Assembly (NCBI GenBank): GCA_965216695.1
Contig: OZ244212.1
Location: 2,232,001 to 2,296,000, forward strand
Length of the DNA stretch: 64,000 nt
From: G965216695 sp965216695
GTDB taxonomy: Bacteria; Pseudomonadota; Gammaproteobacteria; Pseudomonadales; Azotimanducaceae
Direction of reading: 5' to 3'
Shown here: positions 25,854 through 34,196 of the stretch, one piece after another
Position numbering within the stretch: position 1 is the first letter of the stretch
Layout of the letters: each line of letters opens with the position of its first letter
Notes under the pieces: model-generated
The model's database searches: none
What the model was told of the DNA's origin: nothing
What the model saw: only the letters and a program-made list of their open reading frames with translations
Program-made: the position numbers and the translations under genes

Positions 25854-26465
25854 TCAGTAGATGGTTTTCTGCAGGTGATCCGCGTACCCGGCGTCATACG
25901 CATCCGCGTCGAACGGCTGTGACGACATCCCGGCCAGCATCGTACCCGTGCTCGGTAACTCGGTTCTTTCGACTTGAGCAGACGGGTCCCAGAGGCGCGA
26001 GCGTGCAAGCGCTTTCTGACACTGAAAGTAGACTCGCTCGACGTGTATCACCAGCACGGTGCGGGGCACCTTTCCTTGAACATCGAACTGCGCGCACAAT
26101 GTGGGATCGGCATCGATCTCTGCGCGTCCCTTCACACGAAGCGTCTCGCCGACGCCCGGTATCAGAAACAACAATCCCACTTTAGGGTTCGTGAGAACGT
26201 TGCGCAGCGTGTCCAACCGGTTGTTGCCACGCCGATCCGGAAGAAGCAGCGTACGCGAGTCCCGAAGTTTGACGAACCCCGGCGCGTCGCCTCGTGGCGA
26301 GTTGTCGATGCCGTGCTCACCGCACGTGGACAGCACCGCGAACGGCGCACGCTCAATGAACGCGCGGTAGTGATCCGAAACGTAGTCGATCTCCTTGTCC
26401 AGCGACCGCTGACTGGGCGCGCCATAGAGTTCATCCAGTTCATCGGCGTTGCGTACGATCGTCAT
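25854..26465 (-). CDS. PPOX-class flavoprotein (FMN-binding split barrel)
   Basis: A 203-residue member of the pyridoxamine-5'-phosphate-oxidase-like family (MSMEG_1061-type). HYRAFIERAPFAVLSTCGEHGIDNSPRGDAPGFVKL (about residues 33-68) and LLLPDRRGNNRLDTLRNVLTNPKVGLLFLIPG are characteristic, with RGDxPGFV and GNNRLDT binding FMN. It probably acts as a flavin reductase or oxidase. Its start overlaps the usher stop (ATGA), so despite being cytoplasmic it lies in the pilus operon and is translationally coupled. Confidence 0.88.
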   Translation of the reverse strand: MTIVRNADELDELYGAPSQRSLDKEIDYVSDHYRAFIERAPFAVLSTCGEHGIDNSPRGDAPGFVKLRDSRTLLLPDRRGNNRLDTLRNVLTNPKVGLLFLIPGVGETLRVKGRAEIDADPTLCAQFDVQGKVPRTVLVIHVERVYFQCQKALARSRLWDPSAQVERTELPSTGTMLAGMSSQPFDADAYDAGYADHLQKTIY

Positions 26466-29095
26466 TCTGCGTCTTCAACCTTGGCGCTCTGCCACAGTGG
26501 AGAATCATCGGCATCGTACGGCAGTTCGAAATTCACGTCGAACAGATCACCGTCCTCTACGCTCAGCACACGGCCTTCCGTCTTCCCGCCCACGTCCACC
26601 AGCGGCACGAGCACGTGAATGCGGTAGTCGCCCGGGCTCAAACCACTGATCCGATAGTAGCCATACCCGTCCGTACGACCCTCCCGTACCGGCACACCGT
26701 CCTGATCGTATACCGCGACCCGAAAACCCACGGCAGGGTCGCCGTTCCGGTCAGTCACCTTACCGAACACGCCAAACTCCGGACGTAGCGAGAAATCCAC
26801 ACGGGTCGTCGCGGACGGCCCCACTTCCACCCAGTACGCGTCCTCCTGCGGCATCAGCGACATCGGTAGATGCTCCGCATCCAACGCCACGCGATACACG
26901 CCCGGAGGCAGATTACCCACGAAATAGCTGTCGCCGGTAACCTGCGCGACGTGATTCGCACCGTTCAGCGTAATCGCAACCCGCTCCACGTCGTATTCGC
27001 CCAGCGAAGTGCTGCCAGCCAGGCGCAACCGGCCGGCAAGCGCGCCGGTCATCGCATTGCTGAGGTGGTTGCGCGAGGGCAGTAAACGGCCGTTCGCTAC
27101 CGAGTAGTCCACCGTCAGATTCCAGTACACGTGCAACCCCGGTGCTGTAAAGCCGCCGGTGTTGGGAAAATCCCGCACTTCGAGCCGCGAGTAAACGCCG
27201 GGTAGCAACGCGGTTTCCCACGCGAGATCAAATCCGACCGCATTCTTGCTGGAGAGCACGCTCGCACGCACGAGCGATCGGTTATCGTAATCGCGCGGAC
27301 GCCAGTACACGCCCGTTTCTGCGTACACGTCCTCCTGCCGTCGGTCGTGCACGCCGGTGAACCACTCGGTCCGCTCGTTTACCTGTCGGCGGTACTCGGC
27401 GCTGAACGCCCGTGTTTCGGTGCGCACCTGCAGCCAGTCGCGCTCTCGGAGCGCCATGCGCAGATCCGCCTGGTAGTCGCCGTCGGAGTCCGGCCACACG
27501 CGCAAAGAACTGCGCGGATTGAACCGCCAGGTAACACCCGGCAACAGGAAACGCCGGTTGCGATCCCCAAGATCCACGTCTCTGCCGTAAACGCCGGCCC
27601 ACAGGTCCGGCCGCATTCGCCGTTCGTAACGCAGCTCTCGCGCGTAGCCGCTGTCGGTCAGATCGCCACGGAACGAGTCGCCATAGTTGCGCGATCGGAT
27701 GCTCGTGTACCAGTCGCTGCCGGCGCCGAAGAGCTCGGCCAGATACCCTTGGCTACCTTCACGGTTGGCTACCGACAACGACCCGGTCCAACGCTTCGCA
27801 AGGCCTACGCTCGCTCCGGCCAGCGCATAGGTTTCACCGTCGGCAATCTGGGTGCCACCCTCCACCGTAACCCGATCCGAAACGCCATAACGCCAGAGAC
27901 CGTACGCGGCTTCGCCCTCGCGGTGATCGCGCGAGTCGAGCGGATTGCCGTGCACGCCAGCACCCACGAGCGCCAGCGTCTGGCCACCGTCCAGCATCAG
28001 GTCGGAAGGGGTCTGAGTAAAATCCTGAATCTCGTGAACCACGAGCGAACGCTGATCCAACAGGTAAACCTGCAACGGCAGAAACTGCCGTGACGGCAAC
28101 GTCAGATTCTCGAACTCGTAGGTTCCGTCCAGCCTGACCCGCGTGCGCGCAATCGCCTGATCATGCAAGCGCAACTCCGCCACAAGACCCGGTTGCGCAA
28201 CGCCGCTGATGGTCTGCAGAGGCAGTCCGATGCGCCGCACGTTCTGCGTCCGCAACACGTCGCGCCACGGGTCGAGAAAGCGCGGCTGCGAGTCATACAG
28301 CAACTGCACGCCCGTGGTTTCCATACTGGGCAACAGCGGGTGCACCGACACCTGCTGGTTACCCACCAACATTTGCCACGTGTCCATGTCGCGGAACCAG
28401 TAATAGTCCTCGAGTATCGTCGTCTCTTCGTCGTGTTCCACGTCGACACGCCAGATACCGTCAGCCAACCTACCACGCGTCAGAAGCTCCGTCCGATCCG
28501 CGTCCAGCACATCGCCGCGGTACATGTGGTGATCCAGACGCACCTGGCTCAGGCCGAACGCCGGCGGAGCATAATCGGGCTGCATTGCCGATTGAGCAGT
28601 CCGCGACGGTCCACCACCGGCCAGATCCCACGGCAAGTCGAGGTTGATCGAGTAAGTGTTGGTGGCAAAACGCCAGTTCACAAACAGCACGTCCGAGAGC
28701 AACTCGTCCGAAAACACCATCACGTCATTGAGGTAGCGAAGATGATCCAGCGGCGCGCTCACCTCGCCGCCCGGCGTGTCCAGAATCAGAAACTTGCCCT
28801 GGGCGATTCGGGGTTCAATGCCCATGTGCTCGAAGACGCGACGCGCGGGTAGAAAGTACCGGCCATCCAGGTGATATGCCTCGATGAAGTCCACGTCATC
28901 GCCGTTTACGTGCAGCCCCACCAGCAGCGTGCGCAGCTCACCGAGATCTACCGACATGGCTCGCGTGAGCAATGCGCGCATCTGTTCGTCGTCATGCCAA
29001 ATGCCGCTATCCGCAGCAAGCGTCGAGCGCGGCGCTGCCGCGAACAGTGTCGCAATCAGCAGAGTCACTACGATGTGGCGGCGTGGCGTTTTCAC
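26462..29095 (-). CDS. Usher-like outer-membrane protein of a divergent chaperone-usher system
   Basis: An 877-residue secreted beta-barrel protein. GTG 29095 has AGGA just upstream. A signal peptide (1-27, ending STLAA) precedes a helical/beta N-terminal region (30-155; DFIEAYHLDGRYFLPARRVFEHMG fits an usher N-domain). The barrel strands run about 160-690, with an inserted plug-like segment near 300-370 (RLDGTYEFENLTLP … QTPSDLMLDGG). The C-terminal E-set-like piece (705-770) is followed by a transthyretin/CarboxypepD_reg-like domain (FGVFGKVTDRNGDPAVGFRV, 773-830), as in class-5/alpha-type ushers such as CfaC or TcfC. It would pair chaperone-subunit complexes and thread the fibre through the outer membrane. 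The similarity is low but context supports it. Confidence 0.75.
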   Translation of the reverse strand: MKTPRRHIVVTLLIATLFAAAPRSTLAADSGIWHDDEQMRALLTRAMSVDLGELRTLLVGLHVNGDDVDFIEAYHLDGRYFLPARRVFEHMGIEPRIAQGKFLILDTPGGEVSAPLDHLRYLNDVMVFSDELLSDVLFVNWRFATNTYSINLDLPWDLAGGGPSRTAQSAMQPDYAPPAFGLSQVRLDHHMYRGDVLDADRTELLTRGRLADGIWRVDVEHDEETTILEDYYWFRDMDTWQMLVGNQQVSVHPLLPSMETTGVQLLYDSQPRFLDPWRDVLRTQNVRRIGLPLQTISGVAQPGLVAELRLHDQAIARTRVRLDGTYEFENLTLPSRQFLPLQVYLLDQRSLVVHEIQDFTQTPSDLMLDGGQTLALVGAGVHGNPLDSRDHREGEAAYGLWRYGVSDRVTVEGGTQIADGETYALAGASVGLAKRWTGSLSVANREGSQGYLAELFGAGSDWYTSIRSRNYGDSFRGDLTDSGYARELRYERRMRPDLWAGVYGRDVDLGDRNRRFLLPGVTWRFNPRSSLRVWPDSDGDYQADLRMALRERDWLQVRTETRAFSAEYRRQVNERTEWFTGVHDRRQEDVYAETGVYWRPRDYDNRSLVRASVLSSKNAVGFDLAWETALLPGVYSRLEVRDFPNTGGFTAPGLHVYWNLTVDYSVANGRLLPSRNHLSNAMTGALAGRLRLAGSTSLGEYDVERVAITLNGANHVAQVTGDSYFVGNLPPGVYRVALDAEHLPMSLMPQEDAYWVEVGPSATTRVDFSLRPEFGVFGKVTDRNGDPAVGFRVAVYDQDGVPVREGRTDGYGYYRISGLSPGDYRIHVLVPLVDVGGKTEGRVLSVEDGDLFDVNFELPYDADDSPLWQSAKVEDAE

Positions 29096-29143
29096 GTTCC
29101 TGTGGGTCCACCCTTCCTTGGGTCGATGCGCGTTGGGTTCTCG

Positions 29144-30037
29144 TCAGGGGATATTCAGCGGAAAGACCTCGCTGTACGTGCCATCACCTGCCTGGAAGTA
29201 CGCAGCAAGCCGATACTTACCGGGATCCTGCGGCGCGCGGATGGCAGCCTGCACGGTGCGTCGCGCGCCCGGCAGCACCGGTTTGGCCGACAGCACTCCC
29301 CCGGTGGCGTTGTCCGGCAACCGGGCCGTGTTTTTCGCCAGCCGCTTCGCCATCGTCAGCGCCTTCCGGTCGCCCGGGTAATCGGTCTCCGGCCACCACA
29401 CGTAAAATCCCTTGGGGCGCACATTCACGTTCCCGAGTGCGGAAATGTCCATGTCGAACCGTGCGGCTCCTTCTGCCGCGTCCAGACGCCACGAATGCAG
29501 TTCCAGCGATTCGTCCAGTTTGCCAACGCGTGCGTAGATCGGCACACCCATCCGGAAGCGGATGCGCACGCCGGGATCCATCGTGTTTACGTATTCCGAG
29601 AAGAAGAGCATTGCCCGGTGTTCGCCGTCGCCGTTCAACCGCTCCGGCCGTACGGCGAAGCGTACGGTCTGCGACGTACCTTCCGGAATCGTGAACTGCA
29701 CCGGATTCACCATGATCGCGGACGGCAGCGTTCCGTCGTCCGGCGGCAGCTCGCGAAACTCGCTGGCGTCGTCCAGATCCCAGTTCGCCAGACTGACCTC
29801 GATGGTTACCGGGTGTTTCGCCAGATTCATCACCGTAACGGATTCCGTAACCGACCGGCTGCCTACTTCAAGTTCGATCCGGCTTGGCGAAACACCGATG
29901 CTTGCTGGGGGCAGTTCCCGATCCGCATACGCGGGTAACGCCCACCAGCACATGAACAGAGTCAACAGAGATCGGAGCCCGCCAACGCGCCTGAAAGCGC
30001 GCGCGAGTGAATGTGATGCAGTTGTCATTCCTAACAT
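29144..30037 (-). CDS. Periplasmic pilus-assembly chaperone
   Basis: A 297-residue exported chaperone. ATG 30037 has AAGGAAG nine bases upstream; a TTG at 30100 is less likely. A signal peptide covers about residues 1-38 (LTLFMCWWALPAYADREL). The mature part begins IGVSPSRIELEVGSRSVTESVTVMN, which is the first Ig-like domain, with VQFTIPEGTSQTVRFAVRPERL holding the F1-like donor strand and conserved Arg/Lys. The second domain has a mid-protein arginine-rich VRIRFRMGVPIYARVG and continues to the end. It would hold pilin subunits until the usher accepts them. It lies 59 bases after the subunit-2 stop and 48 bases before the usher. Confidence 0.82.
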   Translation of the reverse strand: MLGMTTASHSLARAFRRVGGLRSLLTLFMCWWALPAYADRELPPASIGVSPSRIELEVGSRSVTESVTVMNLAKHPVTIEVSLANWDLDDASEFRELPPDDGTLPSAIMVNPVQFTIPEGTSQTVRFAVRPERLNGDGEHRAMLFFSEYVNTMDPGVRIRFRMGVPIYARVGKLDESLELHSWRLDAAEGAARFDMDISALGNVNVRPKGFYVWWPETDYPGDRKALTMAKRLAKNTARLPDNATGGVLSAKPVLPGARRTVQAAIRAPQDPGKYRLAAYFQAGDGTYSEVFPLNIP

Positions 30038-30096
30038 GAACGTTTCTTCCTTGAAAACGAGTGTATAGAGACTCAGCGTGAGTTCTTTGGAGGGGT

Positions 30097-31233
30097 TCAA
30101 AATCCGGCGATCGTAACGACGATATCGGCCAGCGCCTCAGCAGTATTCGGGTCGATCGCAACGGTATTGAGGTCGATCGAGAAGCTCAGATTACCCGGCA
30201 CGATCGTCATGCCACAGGGTTGTCCGAGAATTTCGGCCACATCGCTGACCCGCGGCACCACGCCCTGGATACTGGTCACGGCATAGGACGCCTGCGTGTA
30301 CACGCCACCCGCGCAACCGATGGCTCGAACCGCCACCGCGTTGCGCAATACGATTTCCGGCGTCGCAACGAGGGCAGGAACGTCCGCTTCGATGTCCGCG
30401 TTGGCAACCGACGGCGTAGGCGTTGGAATCGTCTTATTGCCCAGGCTGACGCACCAATCGCTGCCGCAGGCGCTCGCTGGAACACCAAGCGCACCCGCCA
30501 GCGCCCCGGGTAATACGTCGATATCGACCCGGGTGTAGTAGTACATCAGCAAGATGCTGGGTACGCGTACTGTCAGCGACGTGGTCAACGTTTCGATCTG
30601 GCCCGTGCCGATGCGCTCAGCCGAGATCTCCAGCGACCCCACGTACTCGCCGGAGTCGATCGCGTCGTTCACATTAACGATGAGGTCATGTCCGTAGATG
30701 AGTTCACGCGGACAGCGCCCTCCACTACTCCGATCGAACACCGGATTGAGCTGCGTAACCGACAGCGTGCCATTACCGGACGCGGACGCTAGAACGTCGG
30801 GTGCCGGGTCTGTAACAGCCATCGTTACGAAAAAGTCGTTCTCGTCCAGGCACTGTCGTTGCTCAGCGCGACTCAACCGAATCAGGAGATAGCGCCGATC
30901 TTCTGCGTTGGCACTCACCTCACCGACGTTGCCCGCGGTAATGCCCAGATCGATACCATCCGCGAAGTCGACCAGCGTTGCGGTCGTATTGCCGCGCGCC
31001 AGCGACTGCTCAGCGCCCTGCGTGAACGGCAGTCCGTTCTCCATCAGATCGCGACGCGCCAACCTGTGAAACGGCGGACCCCCGGCCAGCCGCACGTCGA
31101 ATCCGTACGCTGAATCTGAAAACGCTGCCGACAAAGCAGCCAAAATCACCGAAACGAATAACGGCAAAAAACAAAAGAGCCTGGTGTGAACAATCACACC
31201 AGGCTCTTTCTGTCTAGTTTCGTGCCCGCACAT
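30097..31233 (-). CDS. Two-domain pilus subunit, putative tip adhesin (pilin-like C-domain)
   Basis: A 378-residue secreted subunit. ATG 31233 or the GTG at 31236 gives a basic start (HETRQK…HTR) and a hydrophobic signal to about residue 45; GTG 31197 is possible too. Residues 46-215 form an N-terminal domain with Cys119 and Cys175. Residues 217-378 copy the upstream pilin: VPSILLMYYYTRVDIDV against LPTVLIMYHFDTIDIEV, LRNAVAVRAIGC against VQNAVGVRAIGC, and a matching C-terminal FSIDLN…DIVVTIAGF. A two-domain tip protein (adhesin plus pilin) is typical of alpha-type chaperone-usher fibres such as CfaE. An internal 16-bp hairpin lies in the signal-peptide codons. Confidence 0.72.
   Translation of the reverse strand: MCGHETRQKEPGVIVHTRLFCFLPLFVSVILAALSAAFSDSAYGFDVRLAGGPPFHRLARRDLMENGLPFTQGAEQSLARGNTTATLVDFADGIDLGITAGNVGEVSANAEDRRYLLIRLSRAEQRQCLDENDFFVTMAVTDPAPDVLASASGNGTLSVTQLNPVFDRSSGGRCPRELIYGHDLIVNVNDAIDSGEYVGSLEISAERIGTGQIETLTTSLTVRVPSILLMYYYTRVDIDVLPGALAGALGVPASACGSDWCVSLGNKTIPTPTPSVANADIEADVPALVATPEIVLRNAVAVRAIGCAGGVYTQASYAVTSIQGVVPRVSDVAEILGQPCGMTIVPGNLSFSIDLNTVAIDPNTAEALADIVVTIAGF
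31165..31209 (-). terminator. Strong terminator/attenuator hairpin inside the pilus operon
   Basis: The stem is AAAGAGCCTGGTGTGA (31174-31189) against its exact complement (31194-31209), 16 base pairs with a four-base loop. On the minus strand it is followed by TTTTGTTTTTTG. It begins 39 bases past the pilin stop and overlaps the 5' codons of the second-subunit gene. It would end most transcripts after the pilin gene. Confidence 0.85.
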
Positions 31234-31247
31234 CACGGGCCGGAATT

Positions 31248-31847
31248 CTAGATACCGGCTACGGTGATATCAAACACCGCATCAACCGTGCCGCTACCCG
31301 CGGTAGCGAAGTCGATGCTGAATTCGAGGTCACCGGTGGTCATGGTCGTGCTACAGCCCGCGCCATCAACACCCGTGAGAGCACCAGCCGAAACCGTAAC
31401 ACTCGCGTCGGATCCGCCGTCAGCAACCGCTGCATCGTACGTCGTACAACCGATCGCCCGCACGCCAACTGCGTTCTGGACGGTAAAATCGGCACTCAAC
31501 GATCCGGGAAGCGCCGGGTTCGTGTCACTCAAACCCGCGTCCACTGTTGCGGCGGCCAGATCGGTAACCGGGGATCCGGTCAGATCGAGCGCGCCCTGAC
31601 TCAAGCAGAACTCGCTGCCCGGCGTTGCCAGATCGCTACAGTTGGTAGCACCTGCCGCCAGGAACGAAGCCACAGCCGAGTCCGCGACTTCAATATCGAT
31701 CGTATCAAAGTGATACATAATGAGAACGGTCGGCAGATTTACCGAAACCGTAGTGCTTCCTGCTGCCGCGCCATAAACGCTGGGAGCAGACGCAAGCATT
31801 GCACCAACCGCCACACCGGCGAGGGCTTTCTTCAGAACATTTTCCAT
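31248..31847 (-). CDS. Major pilin subunit of chaperone-usher-like fibre
   Basis: A 199-residue secreted protein. ATG 31847 has GGTGGG about seven bases upstream. The signal peptide (MENVLKKALAGVAVGAMLAS…VYG) is cleaved near residue 26. The mature N-terminus STTVSVNLPTVLI alternates hydrophobic residues as a donor strand does, before MYHFDTIDIEV. Four cysteines (70, 81, 134, 165) could form two disulfides. The C-terminal half has FSIDFATAGSGTVDAVFDITVAGI, ending in a strand. It is first in the operon and followed by a terminator-like hairpin, consistent with high expression. The pilin role is inferred from chaperone and usher neighbours and the shared domain in subunit 2. Confidence 0.75.
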   Translation of the reverse strand: MENVLKKALAGVAVGAMLASAPSVYGAAAGSTTVSVNLPTVLIMYHFDTIDIEVADSAVASFLAAGATNCSDLATPGSEFCLSQGALDLTGSPVTDLAAATVDAGLSDTNPALPGSLSADFTVQNAVGVRAIGCTTYDAAVADGGSDASVTVSAGALTGVDGAGCSTTMTTGDLEFSIDFATAGSGTVDAVFDITVAGI

Positions 31848-32012
31848 GTGTATTCCCACCAAAACTGCAAAGGGTAATAGGAGCGCCGATCCACCGAATG
31901 GCACAGTGCATCGCCAAGCGGCGTCTTTGTACATGAAATCGTGATTTTTCCGCAATCCGCCCCAACCGTCCGTCATGTGAAACGACCGCTCGTCGGAACC
32001 GTGTTTGCAAAC

Positions 32013-32028
32013 TGTGACGCACTTCACA
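32013..32028 (+). promoter_or_regulatory. CRP/Vfr-like site upstream of pilin gene
   Basis: TGTGA CGCACT TCACA is a perfect TGTGA-N6-TCACA palindrome in the 206-base gap between the pilin start (31847) and the methyltransferase stop (32054), about 166 bases upstream of the pilin ATG. It suggests cAMP-dependent control of the pilus operon. Confidence 0.65.
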
Positions 32029-32053
32029 TGCGTAGGAGACCAGTCTGGACCGG

Positions 32054-32635
32054 TCAACGCACAGCAAATACGCGGGCTACGGCCGCTCGACGACCGTCGG
32101 GATCGTCCACCTCGCCTTCGTAGTAGTCGAGCACACGCATGTCCCCAACCACCTGCCGGAGCGCACCGGGAGATGCACGATACGCCGGATTGCCCGGGCC
32201 GATAACGTCCGCGTCGGTTTGCAGATGCTGTTCGCAGATCAACATGCCGCCGTTGGTCAGCAACTCGGGTAGTCGGCGCGACAGTTCCCAGTTGACGTAG
32301 CGGACCTGAACGATCAGATCGTATTGCCCACCAATATCGCACGCGCCCTCGAGGTCACGCTGCAGCCAGCGGATGCGGTCCCCACCCGCCGAACGAGCGG
32401 CCCGGTGCAGCGCGACATCGGAAATGTCGATACCCGTAACGTCGAATCCCTGGGCGCTTAGCCACAACGCGTTGCGTCCCGCACCGCAGGCCACGTCCAG
32501 TGCAGTGGCCCCCGATTGCACGGGCAGTGCCGCATCTCGAACACATTGCTCCACGTATGCACTCGGATGCGTCCGCTCTGCGTACGCGCCGTCTTCGTAG
32601 CGCGCGTTCCAGCGACGACGGTCGGCGTCACTCAT
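32054..32635 (-). CDS. Class I SAM-dependent methyltransferase (TehB/tellurite-type)
   Basis: A 193-residue methyltransferase beginning MSDADRRRWNARYEDGAYAER, a typical TehB-like start. Motif I is ALDVACGAGRNALWLSAQGFDVTGIDIS, with VAC instead of VGC at the glycine loop. FDLIVQVRYVN follows. It would modify a small molecule such as a chalcogen compound or thiol. It lies nine bases after the copy-2 membrane gene, so the two are probably co-transcribed. Confidence 0.85.
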   Translation of the reverse strand: MSDADRRRWNARYEDGAYAERTHPSAYVEQCVRDAALPVQSGATALDVACGAGRNALWLSAQGFDVTGIDISDVALHRAARSAGGDRIRWLQRDLEGACDIGGQYDLIVQVRYVNWELSRRLPELLTNGGMLICEQHLQTDADVIGPGNPAYRASPGALRQVVGDMRVLDYYEGEVDDPDGRRAAVARVFAVR

Positions 32636-32644
32636 GAGCGAATC

Positions 32645-33142
32645 TCATACAACGCTTTTGTGGTTGGATTTCATGATTCGATCCAGATACGTGACGTAAT
32701 CCGGCGACAGCAGGTTTACCAGTCGCACGCCCGGCCAGAGTTCCGGTGCCTCACTGCCCCAGAACCGCAGTACGACGGGATTGACAACAACGTTGGCCGC
32801 AAGCTGCCGTAAATTGGTTTCCGATGAGGTCAGCGCACCGGATCGTACCTGGTGAAAGATGTTCTGGTGCGCCCGGCAACGCAGCACGGCAATCGACCCG
32901 AGCGCAAGTCGATCGGCCTCGCTGAGTTCCTCTTTCGCCAACGTATCCACCAGGCGATCCGCATAGTCAAAATCCGCCTGCATGCACCACAACGGCTGTT
33001 GCAGGTCCAGAATCGACTGATGGGTTGCCGCCGCAATCGTCTTCGTGTTCTGGCGTACCTGGAACGCCAGGAACACGAGCGTAACGAGTACGGCAATGGA
33101 GCCGATGAATTCCCCGAGCGATCCAAGGTCCGCAAGTGTCAC
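32645..33142 (-). CDS. Single-pass membrane protein, LGxxGEFxG family (copy 2)
   Basis: A 165-residue protein with LADLGSLGEFIGSIAVLVTLVFLAFQVRQNT at the N-terminus, the same layout as the protein at 15026-15526. The remainder is helical and rich in Leu/Asp, without known motifs. GTG 33142 has CGGAGG six bases upstream, a strong ribosome site. It is the upstream partner of the methyltransferase. Function unknown. Confidence 0.75.
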   Translation of the reverse strand: MTLADLGSLGEFIGSIAVLVTLVFLAFQVRQNTKTIAAATHQSILDLQQPLWCMQADFDYADRLVDTLAKEELSEADRLALGSIAVLRCRAHQNIFHQVRSGALTSSETNLRQLAANVVVNPVVLRFWGSEAPELWPGVRLVNLLSPDYVTYLDRIMKSNHKSVV

Positions 33143-33186
33143 AACAACCTCCGAGTCTGTTTACATCCACGCAATCAAGCAGCCGG

Positions 33187-34188
33187 CTAACCTTCCAGCC
33201 CGGCAACAACCGAGCCGAGCGTACGCCGGCGCCACGTCGGCACCGCACCGACGTTGTCTGCCATCACGGCACCCCGCTCACCCATCGGCTTGGGTTCACC
33301 AATCGTCGTGTCGATCTCCGTCTGATGCTCCATCTCGGCATTCAACTCGCCGCCGATCAACACCGCGAGTGCCGAAAGGAAAAGCCAGATCAGCAATACA
33401 ACAACCGCACCAAGAGCGCCGTAGGTTCTCTGAAAGCTGTCGAAACGAGCAACGTACCAGGACAACCCCGCCGACGCGGCGCCCCACACAATCAACGCGA
33501 ACACCGCACCCGTTGTTACCCAGCGCCACTGCGGCGACGTGCGCGACGGACCGTATCGGTACAGCACCGCAAGCGCGGTCAGCACCGCGACCGACACGAG
33601 TAACCAGCTGAGTACGCGTATCACAATCTCATTGCCGCGCGGCAACGACAGGAATTCGAGCGCAATCGGAATGCCTGCCACCATCGCGAGCAGCGTCACG
33701 AGCAGTACTATCCCGGACACGGTGAACAGCAACGACCTGGACGCGAGTACGTAGTACGGTCGCTTCTCAACTTCGTCATACACCGCGTTCAAGCCAGCAA
33801 AGAGCGCCTTCGTCGCTTTGGACGCACTCCAGAGCGAAAGGACCGCAGACGCCGCGATACCCCAGGACAGATTGCGGGTGTACGTGCTGGCCACATCGTG
33901 GAGCTGGCGCCGCAGCACCTCCGCCGCATCCGGTGGCAGGTAACCGCTCACGCTCTGGATCTGCTGTTGCACATCCGCGGGTGAGGCCATCAGCCCGTAC
34001 ACCGACAGCACCACCGCCAACGCCGGCGCTACGGACAGCAGCGCATAGAACGCAATTCCCGCTGCAACGAGCGCAACGTTGTCATCGCGCGCTTCGTGGC
34101 GCACCCGCAGCAGAATATCGCGCCAGCCTACCCAGGGGATTTCTCCGGGGCTCGCCGCTAACCGGCCACGCTCACGCACTTGTGTCAC
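33187..34188 (-). CDS. YihY/BrkB family inner-membrane protein
   Basis: A 333-residue polytopic protein with the BrkB fold: NVALVAAGIAFYALLSVAPALAVVLSVYG near the N-terminus, WSASKATKALFAGLNAVYDEVEKRPYYVLASRSLLFT (conserved YxExxR/K) in the middle, and SWYVARFDSFQRTYGALGAVVVLLIWLFLSALAVLIGGELNAE at the end. It has about six transmembrane helices. The family was once thought to be RNase BN and its true function is unknown. It is divergent from the GHL15 gene with only eight bases between starts. Confidence 0.9.
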   Translation of the reverse strand: MTQVRERGRLAASPGEIPWVGWRDILLRVRHEARDDNVALVAAGIAFYALLSVAPALAVVLSVYGLMASPADVQQQIQSVSGYLPPDAAEVLRRQLHDVASTYTRNLSWGIAASAVLSLWSASKATKALFAGLNAVYDEVEKRPYYVLASRSLLFTVSGIVLLVTLLAMVAGIPIALEFLSLPRGNEIVIRVLSWLLVSVAVLTALAVLYRYGPSRTSPQWRWVTTGAVFALIVWGAASAGLSWYVARFDSFQRTYGALGAVVVLLIWLFLSALAVLIGGELNAEMEHQTEIDTTIGEPKPMGERGAVMADNVGAVPTWRRRTLGSVVAGLEG

Positions 34189-34196
34189 CCGCCGCG

